From Symbiodinium natans (taxonomy: Eukaryota; Sar; Dinophyceae; Suessiales; Symbiodiniaceae), in contig CAJNDS010002202.1 in NCBI GenBank assembly GCA_905221605.1, positions 207,501 to 271,500 of the forward strand: a DNA stretch of 64,000 nucleotides, in the 5' to 3' direction. Of the stretch, positions 19,766-29,504 are shown in pieces. A program made the position numbers and the translations under genes. How positions within the stretch are numbered: position 1 is the first letter of the stretch; the number at the start of each line of letters is the position of its first letter. The notes below the pieces were generated by a model. It ran no database searches and had not been told where the DNA came from. It was given only the letters and a program-made list of their open reading frames with translations.

Positions 19766-21220
19766 TTTGGGTTTTGGGATGCTGACTCTTGCCAAGGTGC
19801 TCCGTGGAGAGGCTGAGGTTCGTCGGTTTGGTGACGATCTGCTGCCTGTAGAAATTTGATTGGGCTTCCCTACTACCCGGTTTAGGGTTTAGGGTTTAGG
19901 GTTTAGGGTTTAGGGTTTAGGGTTCAGGGTTTAGGGTTTAGGGGACAGGATTAGGGGGAATCTTGGAGATCTAGACCCTCTCAACAAGGTCCCTGTTTAA
20001 GACCCATTTAGGATCAGTAATCAGGATCCAGGCCATGGGTAGAGAGGGGAGAAGTCCCACTTGACGCTACAACCTAAACACCAATGTAACGCCTAAACTC
20101 TGCACCCTAAATCCGCCCTAGACCTACACTCAAAATAAATCCGCACTAATTTAGGAAGAAGGTTGAGGGCGGATTGAGGGCTTGGGGTCGATAAGGCTTC
20201 GGGTTTAGCATTCGGGGCTGCATGAAAAAGCTCAGGAGGCTGGGGCAACAACCTCGGGTAGGTCTTTGGGAACCCGTTTGGGGGGGGGGTTTAGGGTTTA
20301 GGGTTTGGGGCTTAGGGTTTGGGATAGCTGAAGTATGGCACTGTTGTTTGGTTGGTGAGTCCGGCGAGCCGCCCAACAGCTGCCAGCGGTCACAATACCC
20401 GCAGACATGCAGACACAAACCACAAAACACCCTACACTACTGTAGGGTTCAGGGTTTAGGGTTTAGGGTTTAGGGGTATCTTAAAAGGTATCCCTCTCCC
20501 CAAACACAGAGCAACTCAACCCTAAACCTCAAACCCTAAACCTTGAACATCTTTCTAAGAAAGCCTCAACATATTTCTTGGCATCCCCCTTAGAGGAAAT
20601 CAATGGGTACGGTAAAACCCTTCCTTACATTCTCCTCTTATTGACTAGGGGGTATGGGTTTGGGGTACGTATGGCGTACTCTTCTTAGAACCTTAGACCA
20701 ACCACAGCGCAGGCTGCACCTGGAATCTTCCTTCTCCTGTTCGATCAAGGAGCACTTGGGTCAGCTACTGGGCGTGAAAATGTCGGGTTTAGGGTTTACC
20801 GAAACCCGTCAACTACCAAGAAAAGTGTCCAGGTCTAAACCCTAAACCCTAAACCCTAAACCCAAAACCCTAAACCCTAAACCCTAAACCAGTACATGTG
20901 AACAGGTCCAAGCAGGGCTTTGGGCGGAGGGCTCGGCACACAGGGCAGGGCCCGCTTTGGAACATGTTACCACCTTGGGACTTAGTGTTCAGGGTTTAGG
21001 GTTTAGGGTTCAGGGTTAAGGGTTCAGGGTTCAGGGTTTAGGGTTCAGGGTTTAGGGTTCAGGGTTTAGGGTTCAGGGCTTAGGGTTCTATAAGGGTTGA
21101 GGGCTTGGGGGACCAGATGAACCCCAAAAGTGGAGGTCATATGCCCTATACCCTTTGCTACGATAAAGCTATCCAGGTAGTACGAGACAAGCCCTAAAGC
21201 CTAAACCCGAAACTTTACGC
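19766..21220. other. Telomere-like blocks and unique islands without a recognised gene
   Basis: Blocks: 19879-19943, 20290-20325, 20440-20475, 20835-20892 (CCCTAAA), 20990-21085 (alternating GGGTTTA/GGGTTCA). Islands: 19775-19875, 19945-20150, 20330-20440, 20480-20835, 20895-20985 and 21090-21220. The plus frames at 20222-20473 and 20654-20845 include telomere-derived residues and have no domain I recognise. Confidence 0.55.
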
Positions 21221-21640
21221 TCGCCCCCCCCCCCCCCCCGGTTTAGGGTTTAGGGTTTAGGGTTTAGGGTTTAGGGTTCCCCCCCCCGCCGCCCCATAAA
21301 GGCCTCTGTTATTTCGAGATCTTCAAGTTGGGCTGGGCAGACCAGCGACATGGGGGGTGAGGGGGGACTTAGGATGGAAGCAGTGCAAGCCACGGTATGT
21401 TACAACGGCAATGATTAGGGTTCAGGGTTTAGGGCTTACTCTTAGCCTCTAAACCTTAAACCCTAAACCCTAAAGGCCCTAAAGGCCCTAAACCCTAAAC
21501 CCCTTAGGATTGCAAAGCAACACTCTGGCCTTCTCGATGAGGCACTGCTGCTTCAGCTCCTTCAGTTGCTGTAGCGCTGGGCTTACCTGGACTTTCCGCA
21601 GGGCCGCGTGAAACCCTAATTACACCCTAGATAGAGGTTT
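21221..21640. other. C-tract, TTTAGGG block and unique islands
   Basis: A C-tract (21223-21239) adjoins a TTTAGGG block (21241-21277), then a second short C-tract (21280-21288). Islands 21290-21415 and 21505-21630 carry no recognised gene. 21440-21505 is CCCTAAA/AAAGGCCCT type. Confidence 0.65.
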
Positions 21641-21645
21641 AGGGT

Positions 21646-22725
21646 TGAGGTTTAGGGTTTAGGGTTTAGGGTTTAGGGTTTAGGGTTTGGGGTTTAGGGT
21701 TTAGGGTTTAGGGTTTAGGGTTTAGGGTTTAGGGTTTAGGGTTTACACGCCCAAACCCAGAAGATGTAGGAAGTAGCGCCGCCCTTTCCCCCCCCCCCCC
21801 CCAATTTGGTACCTGGGGACTTCGCGATCGCCCTGAACCCTACATAAACCCGAAACCCTAAACCCTAAGGTTTAGGGTTGAGGTTTAGGGTTTAGGGTTT
21901 AGGGTTTAGGGTTTAGGGTTTAGGGTTTAGGGTTTAGGGTTTAGGGTTTAGGGTTTAGGGTTTAGGGTTTAGGGTTTAGGGTTTAGGGCAAGCTGCGGGA
22001 ACATGGTGCCTTCTCAAAGTTTCAAGTCAGCTTCCAGTCTAAAACTCTTCGCTTCCCCCATGAAAACAACCTCCGGGAGAACAAGAGCACAAACTTCTCG
22101 GCCCCGGTTTGTGCACGAAGTCCTTTTGGGTTTAGGGTTTAGGGTTTAGGGTTTAGGGTTTAGGGTTTAGGGTTTAGGGTTTAGGGTTTAGGGTTTAGGG
22201 AATCGGTTGCAGGTGGGATAGTTTGTAGATGAGCCTCCTACGAAGCTTGGAGCTTCTACAGGCGTCTGATAAACAGCATAGGGCTTTTGTTCTGGAAGCG
22301 AAGAGTTTTAGACTGGAAGCTGACTTGAAACTTTGAGAAGGCACCATGTTCCCGCAGCTTGCCCTAAACCCTAAACCCTAAACCCTAAACCCTAAACCCT
22401 AAACCCTAAACCCTAAACCCTAAACCCTAAACCCTAAACCCTAAACCCTAAACCCTAAACCCTAAACCCTAAACCCTAAACCCTAAACCTCAACCCTAAA
22501 CCTTAGGGTTTAGGGTTTCGGGTTTATGTAGGGTTCAGGGCGATCGCGAAGTCCCCAGGTACCAAATAGGGGGGGGGGGGGGGGGAAAGGGCGGCGCTAC
22601 TTCCCACATCTTCTGGGTTTGGGCGTGTAAACCCTAAACCCTAAACCCTAAACCCTAAACCCTAAACCCTAAACCCTAAACCCTAAACCCTAAACCCTAA
22701 ACCCTAAACCCTAAACCCACCCTAA
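21646..22725. repeat. Large palindrome carrying telomere-like arrays in both arms
   Basis: The left arm (~21646-22056) and right arm (22294-~22725) are inverted copies separated by a 237-bp loop. The same order appears in both: TTTAGGG array, ACACGCCCAAACCCAGAAGA island, homopolymer tract, GGTACCTGGGGACTTCGCGA island, CCCTAAA/TTTAGGG switch, second array, then GCAAGCTGCGGGAACATGG to CTTCGCTTCC. I saw only a few differences in the unique parts (for example GTAGG versus GTGGG, and a 2-base change at the homopolymer edge), while array and homopolymer lengths differ. The loop holds a further TTTAGGG block (22129-22200) and unique sequence. This fits a recent inverted duplication, or an assembly artefact. 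Confidence 0.93.
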
Positions 22726-23171
22726 ACCTTAAACCCTAAACATGTCTGGGCCTGACCTACTCAAGCCCTCTTCTGGCCCTAAAGCGCCTACCCTCTTGAA
22801 ACCCAACCTCATGAGCCAAAAGCTGAAGTATTTTTGTAGGGTTTAGGGCTTAGGGCTTAGGGCTTAGGGTTTAGGGTTTTAGGGTTTAGGGTTTAGGGTG
22901 TAGGTTTTAGGGTTTAGGGTGAACCCTAAGAGCGATAAGGGGCGCAACAAGAATTAGAAACAGGTAGGTGTTGGGTTCTTAAAAACCCCGAAACCCGAAA
23001 TTCAAAGCCCCAAACCCTGAACCCTGAACCCTAAACCCTAAACCCTAAACCCTAAACCCTAAACCCTGAACCCTGAACCCTGAACCCCCAAACCCTAAAC
23101 CCTAAACGCCTGCTTCGACGTGGGCATCTTGGAGGCGGGAACATGCCGCCGAAGCATCTGTGCAGGAGCTC
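22726..23171. other. Telomere-like blocks with short islands
   Basis: 22837-22920 is TTTAGGG/CTTAGGG type. 23015-23110 is CCCTAAA/CCCTGAA type. 22740-22835, 22925-23000 and 23110-23170 are unique, with no recognised gene. Confidence 0.65.
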
Positions 23172-23300
23172 ACTTGGAGGTTCAGGGTACTTGTCACCCC
23201 ACTTATAGCTGTACTTTGAGGGTTTAGGGTTTAGGGTTTAGGGTTTGGGGTTTGGGGTTTAGGGTTTAGGGTTTAGGGTTTAGGGGGTACTTATAACCCC
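23172..23300 (+). mobile_element. FB2 fragment split by a TTTAGGG block
   Basis: ACTTGGAGGTTCAGGGTAC starts an FB2 arm that runs to GTACTTTG. A TTTAGGG/TTTGGGG block follows (23220-23284), and then GGGTACTTATAACCCC (23285-23300) repeats the arm segment at 23185-23200 with two mismatches. Confidence 0.65.
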
Positions 23301-24168
23301 AAGGCATGGAGACGCAGGGCTTTAGGGCTTTAGGGATGCAGGTTGCGCCCAACAGCAAGACTCCTAGCAGACCCCGAAAGAGAGGGGTACTAGAAAACCA
23401 AAAACCCCAAACCCCAAACCACAAACCCCAAACCCTAAACCCTAAACCCTAAATCCTAAACCCTAAACCCTAAACCCTAAACCCTAAGTATGGAAAATGA
23501 GCTCAGCTAGGCCCCAACGATTCGCTGCACGCTGGCACGCAGAGCCGGTGCCTTGTTGTGATAGATGCTGAGGTTCGCCAAGTCCTGTGCTTTTGGGTTT
23601 AGGGCTCGGGTTGGGAGGTTGAGGAGGTTTCGGTATCCCGAAGGCTCCAAGGACTCTTATTTTCAGGCATTGGGTTTTGGGCTATTTTGAGCCTCGGGTC
23701 TGTGATCTAACCCCTAGACCCCCACCCCTAAGCAGGCGCAAGGGTTTAGGTCTACGGGGGTTTGCGGGGTTGGGGTGTGCCAAGTCTGCACCTGCGATGC
23801 TTTGACCCTAAACCGAAACCCCGAATGAATTGCGGCCCGGAATGAACCAAATTCTGCACTAGATTTGTTATTGAGGGGGTTGCTGAATATAATATGGGTT
23901 TATAGTGTTTGGGGATTACGGCATAGATTTCTGTTGCGGTCTCCTGGATAGGGGTACCCGCTTGGGGGGGATTCCGATAGTTGTTGGAGTTTGCCCTAAA
24001 CCTTAAACCCTAAACCCTGAACCCTGAACCCTACATCCTACTTCTACATGAGTACACATGCATGCGGTGGGGTCCCTTAAGAAACTCACCAAAAAACGTC
24101 CTCATTAACAACCAGTTCGCTTGCCTCAGGCATCCGAAAAGAAGTTGAAGACGAGAATGCCATGCATC
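23301..24168. other. Unique islands and a CCCTAAA block
   Basis: 23400-23488 is CCCCAAACC grading to CCCTAAACC. 23490-23990 is largely unique, with GGGTTT-like debris and no recognisable gene. 24000-24035 is a short CCCTGAACC block. 24036-24168 is unique. Confidence 0.6.
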
Positions 24169-24310
24169 GGAAGCAAAATGCCGGCCATTTTGCCTAAACC
24201 CTAAACCCTAACCCCTAACCCCTAACCCCTAACCCCTAACCCCTAACCCCTAACCCCTAAACCCTAAACCCTAAACCCTAAACCCTAGGAAGCAAAATGC
24301 CGGCCATTTT
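24169..24310 (-). repeat. CCCTAAA/CCCCTAA block between perfect 23-bp direct repeats
   Basis: The 23 bases beginning GGAAGCAAAATGCC at 24169-24191 recur exactly at 24288-24310. Between them lie only telomere-like units: CCCTAAA, then seven to eight CCCCTAA heptamers, then CCCTAAA again. The sequence resumes past the second copy, so the locus looks like one unique stretch opened by the block with duplication of its target. Confidence 0.95.
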
Positions 24311-24535
24311 AACCGACATCCTCAGGTGTGTGGCAACATGTCCGTCATTCATTTCGATTGCGAGCATCTGAGCTCATCGGGCTGCGACATGCACACATCT
24401 CTGCAGGCGGAACAGGATCCGCAAGCCTGAAAAGCGCTCGATGCTGTTGCCAACTTTCGCCCAGCCAGTTCGCAGGAATATCTGCAGAGCGGAGATCGGC
24501 TGGGCTTTGAAGCTAAGGTTCGGGTTTGGGGGTTG
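24311..24535. other. Unique island, possible coding remnant
   Basis: G/C-balanced sequence with frames on both strands: plus 24328-24510, and a minus-strand reading containing LQIFLRTGWAKVGN. No family is recognised. It is the unique locus into which the preceding block inserted. Confidence 0.25.
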
Positions 24536-25200
24536 TCCTAAACCCTAAAAACACCCAACCCCAAGCCCTAAACCCTAACCCTAAACCCCAAACCCTCATC
24601 CAGAGGGCGGGCCAAGGGGGGATGGAGGCCCGATGTGGGGGTCCCCTTTAAAGGGATGGAACCCTGACAATAAAAACAGCACAATCCGACACTTATTTTT
24701 CCTGGATATTTGAAACCTAAACCCTATACATTCAACCCTAAACCCTCCCTCTGAAACTCTCAAAATGTTGCCATCGAAAGCTATCTCGAGGTTCTTCCTA
24801 GGAATTTGGCTTAACGTTACGGAAAGGCAGCCTAAGCCGAACACGAAGTATTCATCAGGAATAAGGGCACCACTGGGCAACCTGGTCTACAACCCTAAAC
24901 CCCTAAACCCTAAACCCTTTCACTCCCTTTCACGCAATGGTCCGGCCAGAAACACAAAACCCGAAACCCTAAACCCCTAACTCCCTGAACCCCTAACTCC
25001 CTAAACCCCTAACTCCCTAAACCCCTAACTCCCTAAACCCTAAACCCTAAACCCTAAACCCGGTACAAGGAGGCATCTCCGGCATCTCCCCTCTCCTGCA
25101 CCTCCTTCTTTGCCAGCTCAAAGCCGAGGTAGCGAGAACTCGGCCATGAACCCCTAAACTAAACCTTAAACCCTAAACCCTAAACCCTAAACCTTAAACT
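24536..25200. other. Telomere-like debris and unique islands
   Basis: 24538-24600 is degenerate CCCTAAA. 24600-24720 and 24745-24890 are unique. 24891-25060 mixes CCCTAAACCCC with a CCCCTAACTCCCTAAA ~15-bp higher-order unit repeated four times (~24972-25040). 25065-25150 is unique. 25160-25195 is CCCTAAA. Confidence 0.6.
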
Positions 25201-25229
25201 TTGGGATGTTCCCCCTTATGCTTACAGTA
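25201..25229 (+). mobile_element. FB1 arm fragment
   Basis: TTGGGATGTTCCCCCTTATG then CTTACAGTAG is one FB1 outer arm, cut off by telomere-like repeats. Confidence 0.7.
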
Positions 25230-25291
25230 GAGGGTTCAGGGTTTAGGGTTCTGGGGCGGTTAGGGTTTAGGGCGAGGGTTTAAGGTCTAGG

Positions 25292-25376
25292 TTTGGATGT
25301 TCCCGGTCCCCCTTATACTGACAATCCTTAATAGGGATTCTCGTAGGGGGGGATGCTATAATCCTTATTTAGACAT
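25292..25376 (+). mobile_element. FB1 foldback, left half
   Basis: Left end TTGGATGTTCCCGGTCCCCC, then TTATACTGACAATCC, TTAATAGGGATTCT and a G-run. The inner arm returns as GCTATAATCC, but the outer right arm is missing where CCCTAAA repeats begin. The left arm has a 5-bp insertion after GTTCCC. Confidence 0.75.
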
Positions 25377-25480
25377 ACCCTAAACCCTAAACCCTAAACC
25401 CTAAACCCTAAACCCTAAACCCTAAACCCTAAACCCTAAACCCTAAACCCTAAACCCTAAACCCTAAACCCTAAACCCTT
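25377..25480 (-). repeat. Perfect CCCTAAA array
   Basis: About 14 uninterrupted heptamers. It begins exactly where the FB1 element at 25292 is broken. Confidence 0.97.
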
Positions 25481-26235
25481 TCACACCTCAACCCTTTAGT
25501 TTCAGGTTTAGGGTTTGGGGTCTAGAGTTCCCTTCAAGTGGCCTTGCTGTGTGGCCTAAGGGAGCTTCACCCTGGAATACTTCGAAGGTGGGCGTCTTCA
25601 GCCAGATCCTCCCACACATCCCTGAGCTAAGGGATATCCTGAATAATAGCAGAATTCTTGATGAGAACTGCATAGCCTCAAACCGTAACCCTAAACCCCA
25701 AACCCAAAACTTGAGTGCATATTCAACAAGTCAGAAAGATGGGAGATCTGCTTGATTTTCTTATTACCTTCTATCCCCCTACATTACCCTTCAAGGGATG
25801 ACATAGGGTACCTACTTGCCTCGTTCCCTGCAACGAACCACTCGCAAAACCCTAGACCCTAAACTCTAATCGCTCAGGGTTTAGGGTTGAGGGTTTGGGT
25901 TTAGGGTTAAGGGTTTAGATCATGGTGGGTATTTAGGGGGTATAGGTGGTTCAGGGGAACCTGAATACATGTGCGCATGGTTTAGGGTGAAGGGTTTATA
26001 TAGGGATCTGCTTATGCACATGCATATACATATATAGGGTTTAGGGTAGGTAAAAAGGGTCGACCCTGAAACCATGAAGTGCCAATCTCCAAATATCTTT
26101 GCTTGATTGCAAAACCAGGAAAGCCGACGAACATGTCTACATAGCGGCAAGGAGCAAGGAAAGTAAAACCCTTGAGCCCCAAAACCATATATTCTCCTGA
26201 ACCCTCAACCCTCCTTAGCACAACTACCACTTACA
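25481..26235. other. Unique islands without a recognised gene
   Basis: 25481-25860 and 25925-26230 are mostly unique, with sparse GGGTTT units. Overlapping frames on both strands (e.g. 25549-25755 plus, 26230-26012 minus) have no domain I recognise. A short TATATA/TGCATATA region lies near 26015-26035. Confidence 0.5.
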
Positions 26236-26338
26236 AGACCCAAGAGTAACCTCGGAAGAAAAAGGGTGCAGTACCCCTTGGGGCTTAGAAGGGAACCCAA
26301 ACCCTAAAATCAGGGAATCAGGGCCAACTCCGGGTCCT
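26236..26338 (+). mobile_element. FB3 element copy
   Basis: Left end AGACCCAAGAGTAACCTCGG, body AAAAAGGGTGCAGTACCCC and AGAAGGGAACCC, right end CAACTCCGGGTCCT. One of the most complete copies. The ends are inverted repeats of each other. Confidence 0.75.
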
Positions 26339-26350
26339 TCCTAGCGTATA

Positions 26351-26459
26351 CCCTATGGGTCCATGTACCTAAATAGTATATATTTGGGCCTTAAAGGGGT
26401 TCCCATATAGTAGCTTTAGGGCCCAGGTATATACTATATAGGTACATGGACCCTTAGGG
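26351..26459. mobile_element. FB5 foldback element, complete palindrome
   Basis: The left arm (26351-26390: CCCTATGGGTCCATGTACC, then AGTATATATTTGGGCC) is inverted at 26419-26459 (GGGCCCAGGTATATACTATA, then GGTACATGGACCC). A ~28-bp centre contains TTAAAGGGGTTCCC. Partial relatives occur at 11212 and 16098. No open frame. Confidence 0.8.
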
Positions 26460-27547
26460 ATATATCTTCAAGCGCAGAGGACTCTCAGTGGGCTCCCCCA
26501 CTTCGTTCGGAGGATTTCGCTTTGGCGTTGCACCTGCACGAAGGGTTCAGGGTTTCGAGTCGAGGCGTTTTGAGGTTAAGGGTTTAGGGTTCAGAGATTA
26601 CGGCTGTACCGAAATGACCCTCATAGCCCTCACAATCCTCACAATCACCATAGAACTAGATCGTAAACTGGACACTCAAGTAGACTTCTGTTCCTTTGAA
26701 GCACCCAGGAGCCCAGCAACCCAGAAATCCCTGCACCCCAAACCCCAAACTTAAACCACAGATCCGAGACCCCAAATCCTAAACCAACCCCCCCATCCTA
26801 AACCCTAAATCCCAAATTCCTAAACCCTAAACCCTACACGCCAAACCCAACAGCCTAAACCCCAAATCCTGAACCCTAAGCCCCAAAGCCTCAACCCTAA
26901 ACGCCTGAATCATAGACCCAGATCCCTGGATCATATCCCCCAAACCCTAAACCCTATAAACCCTAAACCCCAAATCCTAAGCACCTGAACCCTAAACTCC
27001 AAATCCTGCACCCTAAACCCCAAATCCTGAACCCTAGAGCCCAAATCCTAAACCCTAAACGCCTGAACCCCTAAACTCCTGGAAACGCGGGTTTTGTGCC
27101 TCCGCCTCGGATGCCCCGTGGAGGCTGCCCTGCCCCTCGGCAGTTCGCGCAGTGCGGTGTAGGGTTTTTAGGGCTTAGGGTTGAGGGTTTAGGGTGTAGG
27201 GTTTAGGGTTCGGGGGTTTAGGGTTTTGGGACTCTCGGCTCTCGGGCTGTTAGGGGTTTCTAGGGCCTTTAGGGTCTCGACGGTGTAGGGTTCAAGGAAG
27301 GTGGCGGGGGGGGGGGGGGGCATCCGGAGATTGAAGTATCCAATCTGGTTAGGCGCCCGGTATGACGATCTGGCCAGCCGCGTTCAATCCACTGCTTGGG
27401 TCCCCGACACCAAGGAGAGGTAGGCCTTCCGCGGAGAAGAGGGTTGAGGATTTAGGGTTTGGGGTTTGGGGTTTGGGGTTTAGGGGTTTAGGGGTTTAGG
27501 GGTTTAGGGGTTTAGGGGTTTAGGGGTTTGGGGTTTAGGGGTTGGGT
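26460..27547. other. Unique island, drifted repeat field and G-tract
   Basis: 26460-26740 is unique; the plus frame 26488-26754 has no recognised domain. 26741-27075 is a drifted CCCTAAACCCCAAATCCTGAA-type field. 27076-27160 is unique. 27161-27300 is GGGTTT-type. A G-tract sits at 27306-27320. 27321-27440 is unique. 27445-27545 is GGGGTTTA octamer type. Confidence 0.6.
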
Positions 27548-27670
27548 TTGGGATGTTCCCCCTTATACTAGGTTTAGGGCTTAGGGTTTAGGGTTGAACA
27601 GTCCTGATTAGGGATTATAATAGGTACTATCATCCTATTAAGGATTGTTAGTATAAGGGGAACATCCCAA
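27548..27670. mobile_element. FB1 foldback with a TTTAGGG insert in one arm
   Basis: The outer left arm (TGGGATGTTCCCCCTTATAC) is followed at 27571-27597 by 27 bp of GGTTTAGGGCTTAGGG-type repeat, then resumes with ACAGTCCTGATTAGGG. The right arm (TCCTATTAAGGATTGTTAGT to GGAACATCCCAA) is uninterrupted and shows the sequence expected without the insert. Confidence 0.9.
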
Positions 27671-28040
27671 GGTTTAGGGTAAAAGGTTTTGGGTTTTTTT
27701 TGGGCCTTATGGCGTTCCCTAAACCCTAAACCCTAAACCCTATAAACCCTAAACCCTAAACCCTAAACCCTAAACCCTAAACCCTAAACCGACAGGGTTT
27801 GCTAGGCTGGGGCTCCTTGGGGGCCTGGAGATTGCCGAGGGTCGGCGTGCATTAGAGCCGCATCGGCTGCCTTCTGCTTTCCAAAAAAAAACGGATCCCT
27901 TAGGGTTTGGGGTTAGGGTTTAGGGTTTAGGGATTTCTACAGTGTCTTCAATAATGTTGCACTGACTTTAATATAAATATATATATATATATAGAGATAT
28001 ATGCATCCTCTATAATCACAAGTTTCCAAAATTGTTTCTG
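27671..28040. other. CCCTAAA block, unique island and AT run
   Basis: 27716-27790 is a CCCTAAA block with one CCCTATAAACC step. 27791-27900 is unique. 27901-27930 is TTTAGGG. 27968-28005 is an (AT)n-like run. No gene seen. Confidence 0.65.
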
Positions 28041-28690
28041 CGAACCGAGTTTGTTGGAGGTACCCGTTCTTATGACGTTTTTTACGCGTTTGTGTTTTGG
28101 GTTAAGGGCTTACGCAGAAGGGCTTGAGGCCCTGAAAGCCTTGGGCTCCAGGAATTTTAATGCTGGCCTTGAGATCCTAAAGGCTTCAGGCCCTGAGGCG
28201 GTTGGGGTGGAGGGGGCGAGTTTGGGGAGGGCTCAGGGGGGAGGGGGGGGAGGAGGGGGGAAACCCTAAACTCAAGGCCTAGACCGCCCCCCTCTACGTT
28301 TACGTTGAAGGGCGGTTAAGCCCTTCGACCTGGATGCCCCTGGTTTTCGTCGTTTTTGGACCCTTACTGGCTGGCCCCTTTCATGCCTGGCCCTCCTGGC
28401 ACCCCTGGCCTCATGGGGACCTGCCATTCCTTTGACTCTCAGACCCGTCATGAAACTGAATTAGTTTTTTGAAGTGGACTGTTGCCTTGAGTTTAAGCCT
28501 AAACCCGAAAAGGAATAGGTTTGGATGGCTTTGCCGCCTGGGACGGCGTGGGGTGGGAGAAAAGTGTTAGATGGCCCTCCACAATCGGGCCAAAGCTGCT
28601 CTTCGCACCTCACGAAGCTTTCGAGCTTGTTCCGAAACCTAACCTTCACAGCACCTACGCCCTATCACAGCAAACCCCAAACACTAAACC
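28041..28690. other. Unique island without a recognised gene
   Basis: A plus frame (28051-28269) ends in a glycine run from a G-rich tract (28230-28260). A minus frame (28649-28461) contains VRFRNKLESFVRCEEQLWPD and looks protein-like, but no family is recognised. The island is nearly free of telomere-like units for 650 bp, unusual for this window. Confidence 0.3.
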
Positions 28691-29504
28691 CTAAACCCTA
28701 AACCCTAAACCCTAAACCCTAAACCCTAAACCCTCTCCCGTTCGAGTACGAGAAGGGCTTGCCGCAGCAAACGGCAATTTCCTAATGTAGGGTGTAGGGT
28801 TCAGGCCCCCCCGGATACCCAGAATACTACATCCACATTCTGCCACTCCGAAAAGCATGTGACTAACCTCTGTTTTCTTGCAAACTGCCACATGATGCGA
28901 GAGCGTCACCGGTAATAGGGGACCGTAGCTTACCGACAAACAGAATGAAAGATGGAAAGTGATTAATGGGCCGATAGGTAAAGCTACAGCCCGATCGCTG
29001 CAAACTGGGTTGTTTCCCAGTTCCTTACAAGCAACCCAGATAGAGCGACAACTTCACCCTCCATCTCCCTCGAGTTAAGGGTTTGGGTGCCATTAAAGAA
29101 GCGGGTTCAAGCGCTTAGGGGATAGGCCTGATGGGTTTAGGGCACCACTGCAACCCTGAAAATCCCAAACCCTCAACCCTAAGCCCCAAACCCCACACCC
29201 TGACCCTCAAACCCTAAACCTCGTTGCATGCACGCCCCGGAGACGCGCCTAGAGGCTTCGATTTGCCCCGGTGGCTGACGCCAGACCCTCCACGACAGGG
29301 CTTCGTGATCAGGGTTCACCCTAAACTCTACAGTAAACCTTAAACCTTAAACCCTTATAAACTCTAAACCCTAAACCCTAAACCCCAAACCCCAAACCCC
29401 AAACCCTAAACCCTAAACCCTAAGCCTAAACCCCTCACCGTTCAGACCCAGAAAGCCCTCCCCGTAAGATTTAGCTTACGAATCAGGATGCGTTCTAGTG
29501 CTTA
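28691..29504. other. Telomere-like blocks and unique islands
   Basis: 28686-28733 and 29355-29430 are CCCTAAA blocks. 28735-29150 and 29220-29330 are unique with no recognised gene; frames here end in telomere-derived residues. Confidence 0.55.

Noticed and set aside
20222-20473. Small proteins with GLGFRVWGLGF-type sequence, here and elsewhere
   Set aside because: These peptides are the translation of GGGTTTAGGGTTT repeats with point changes, not a protein family.
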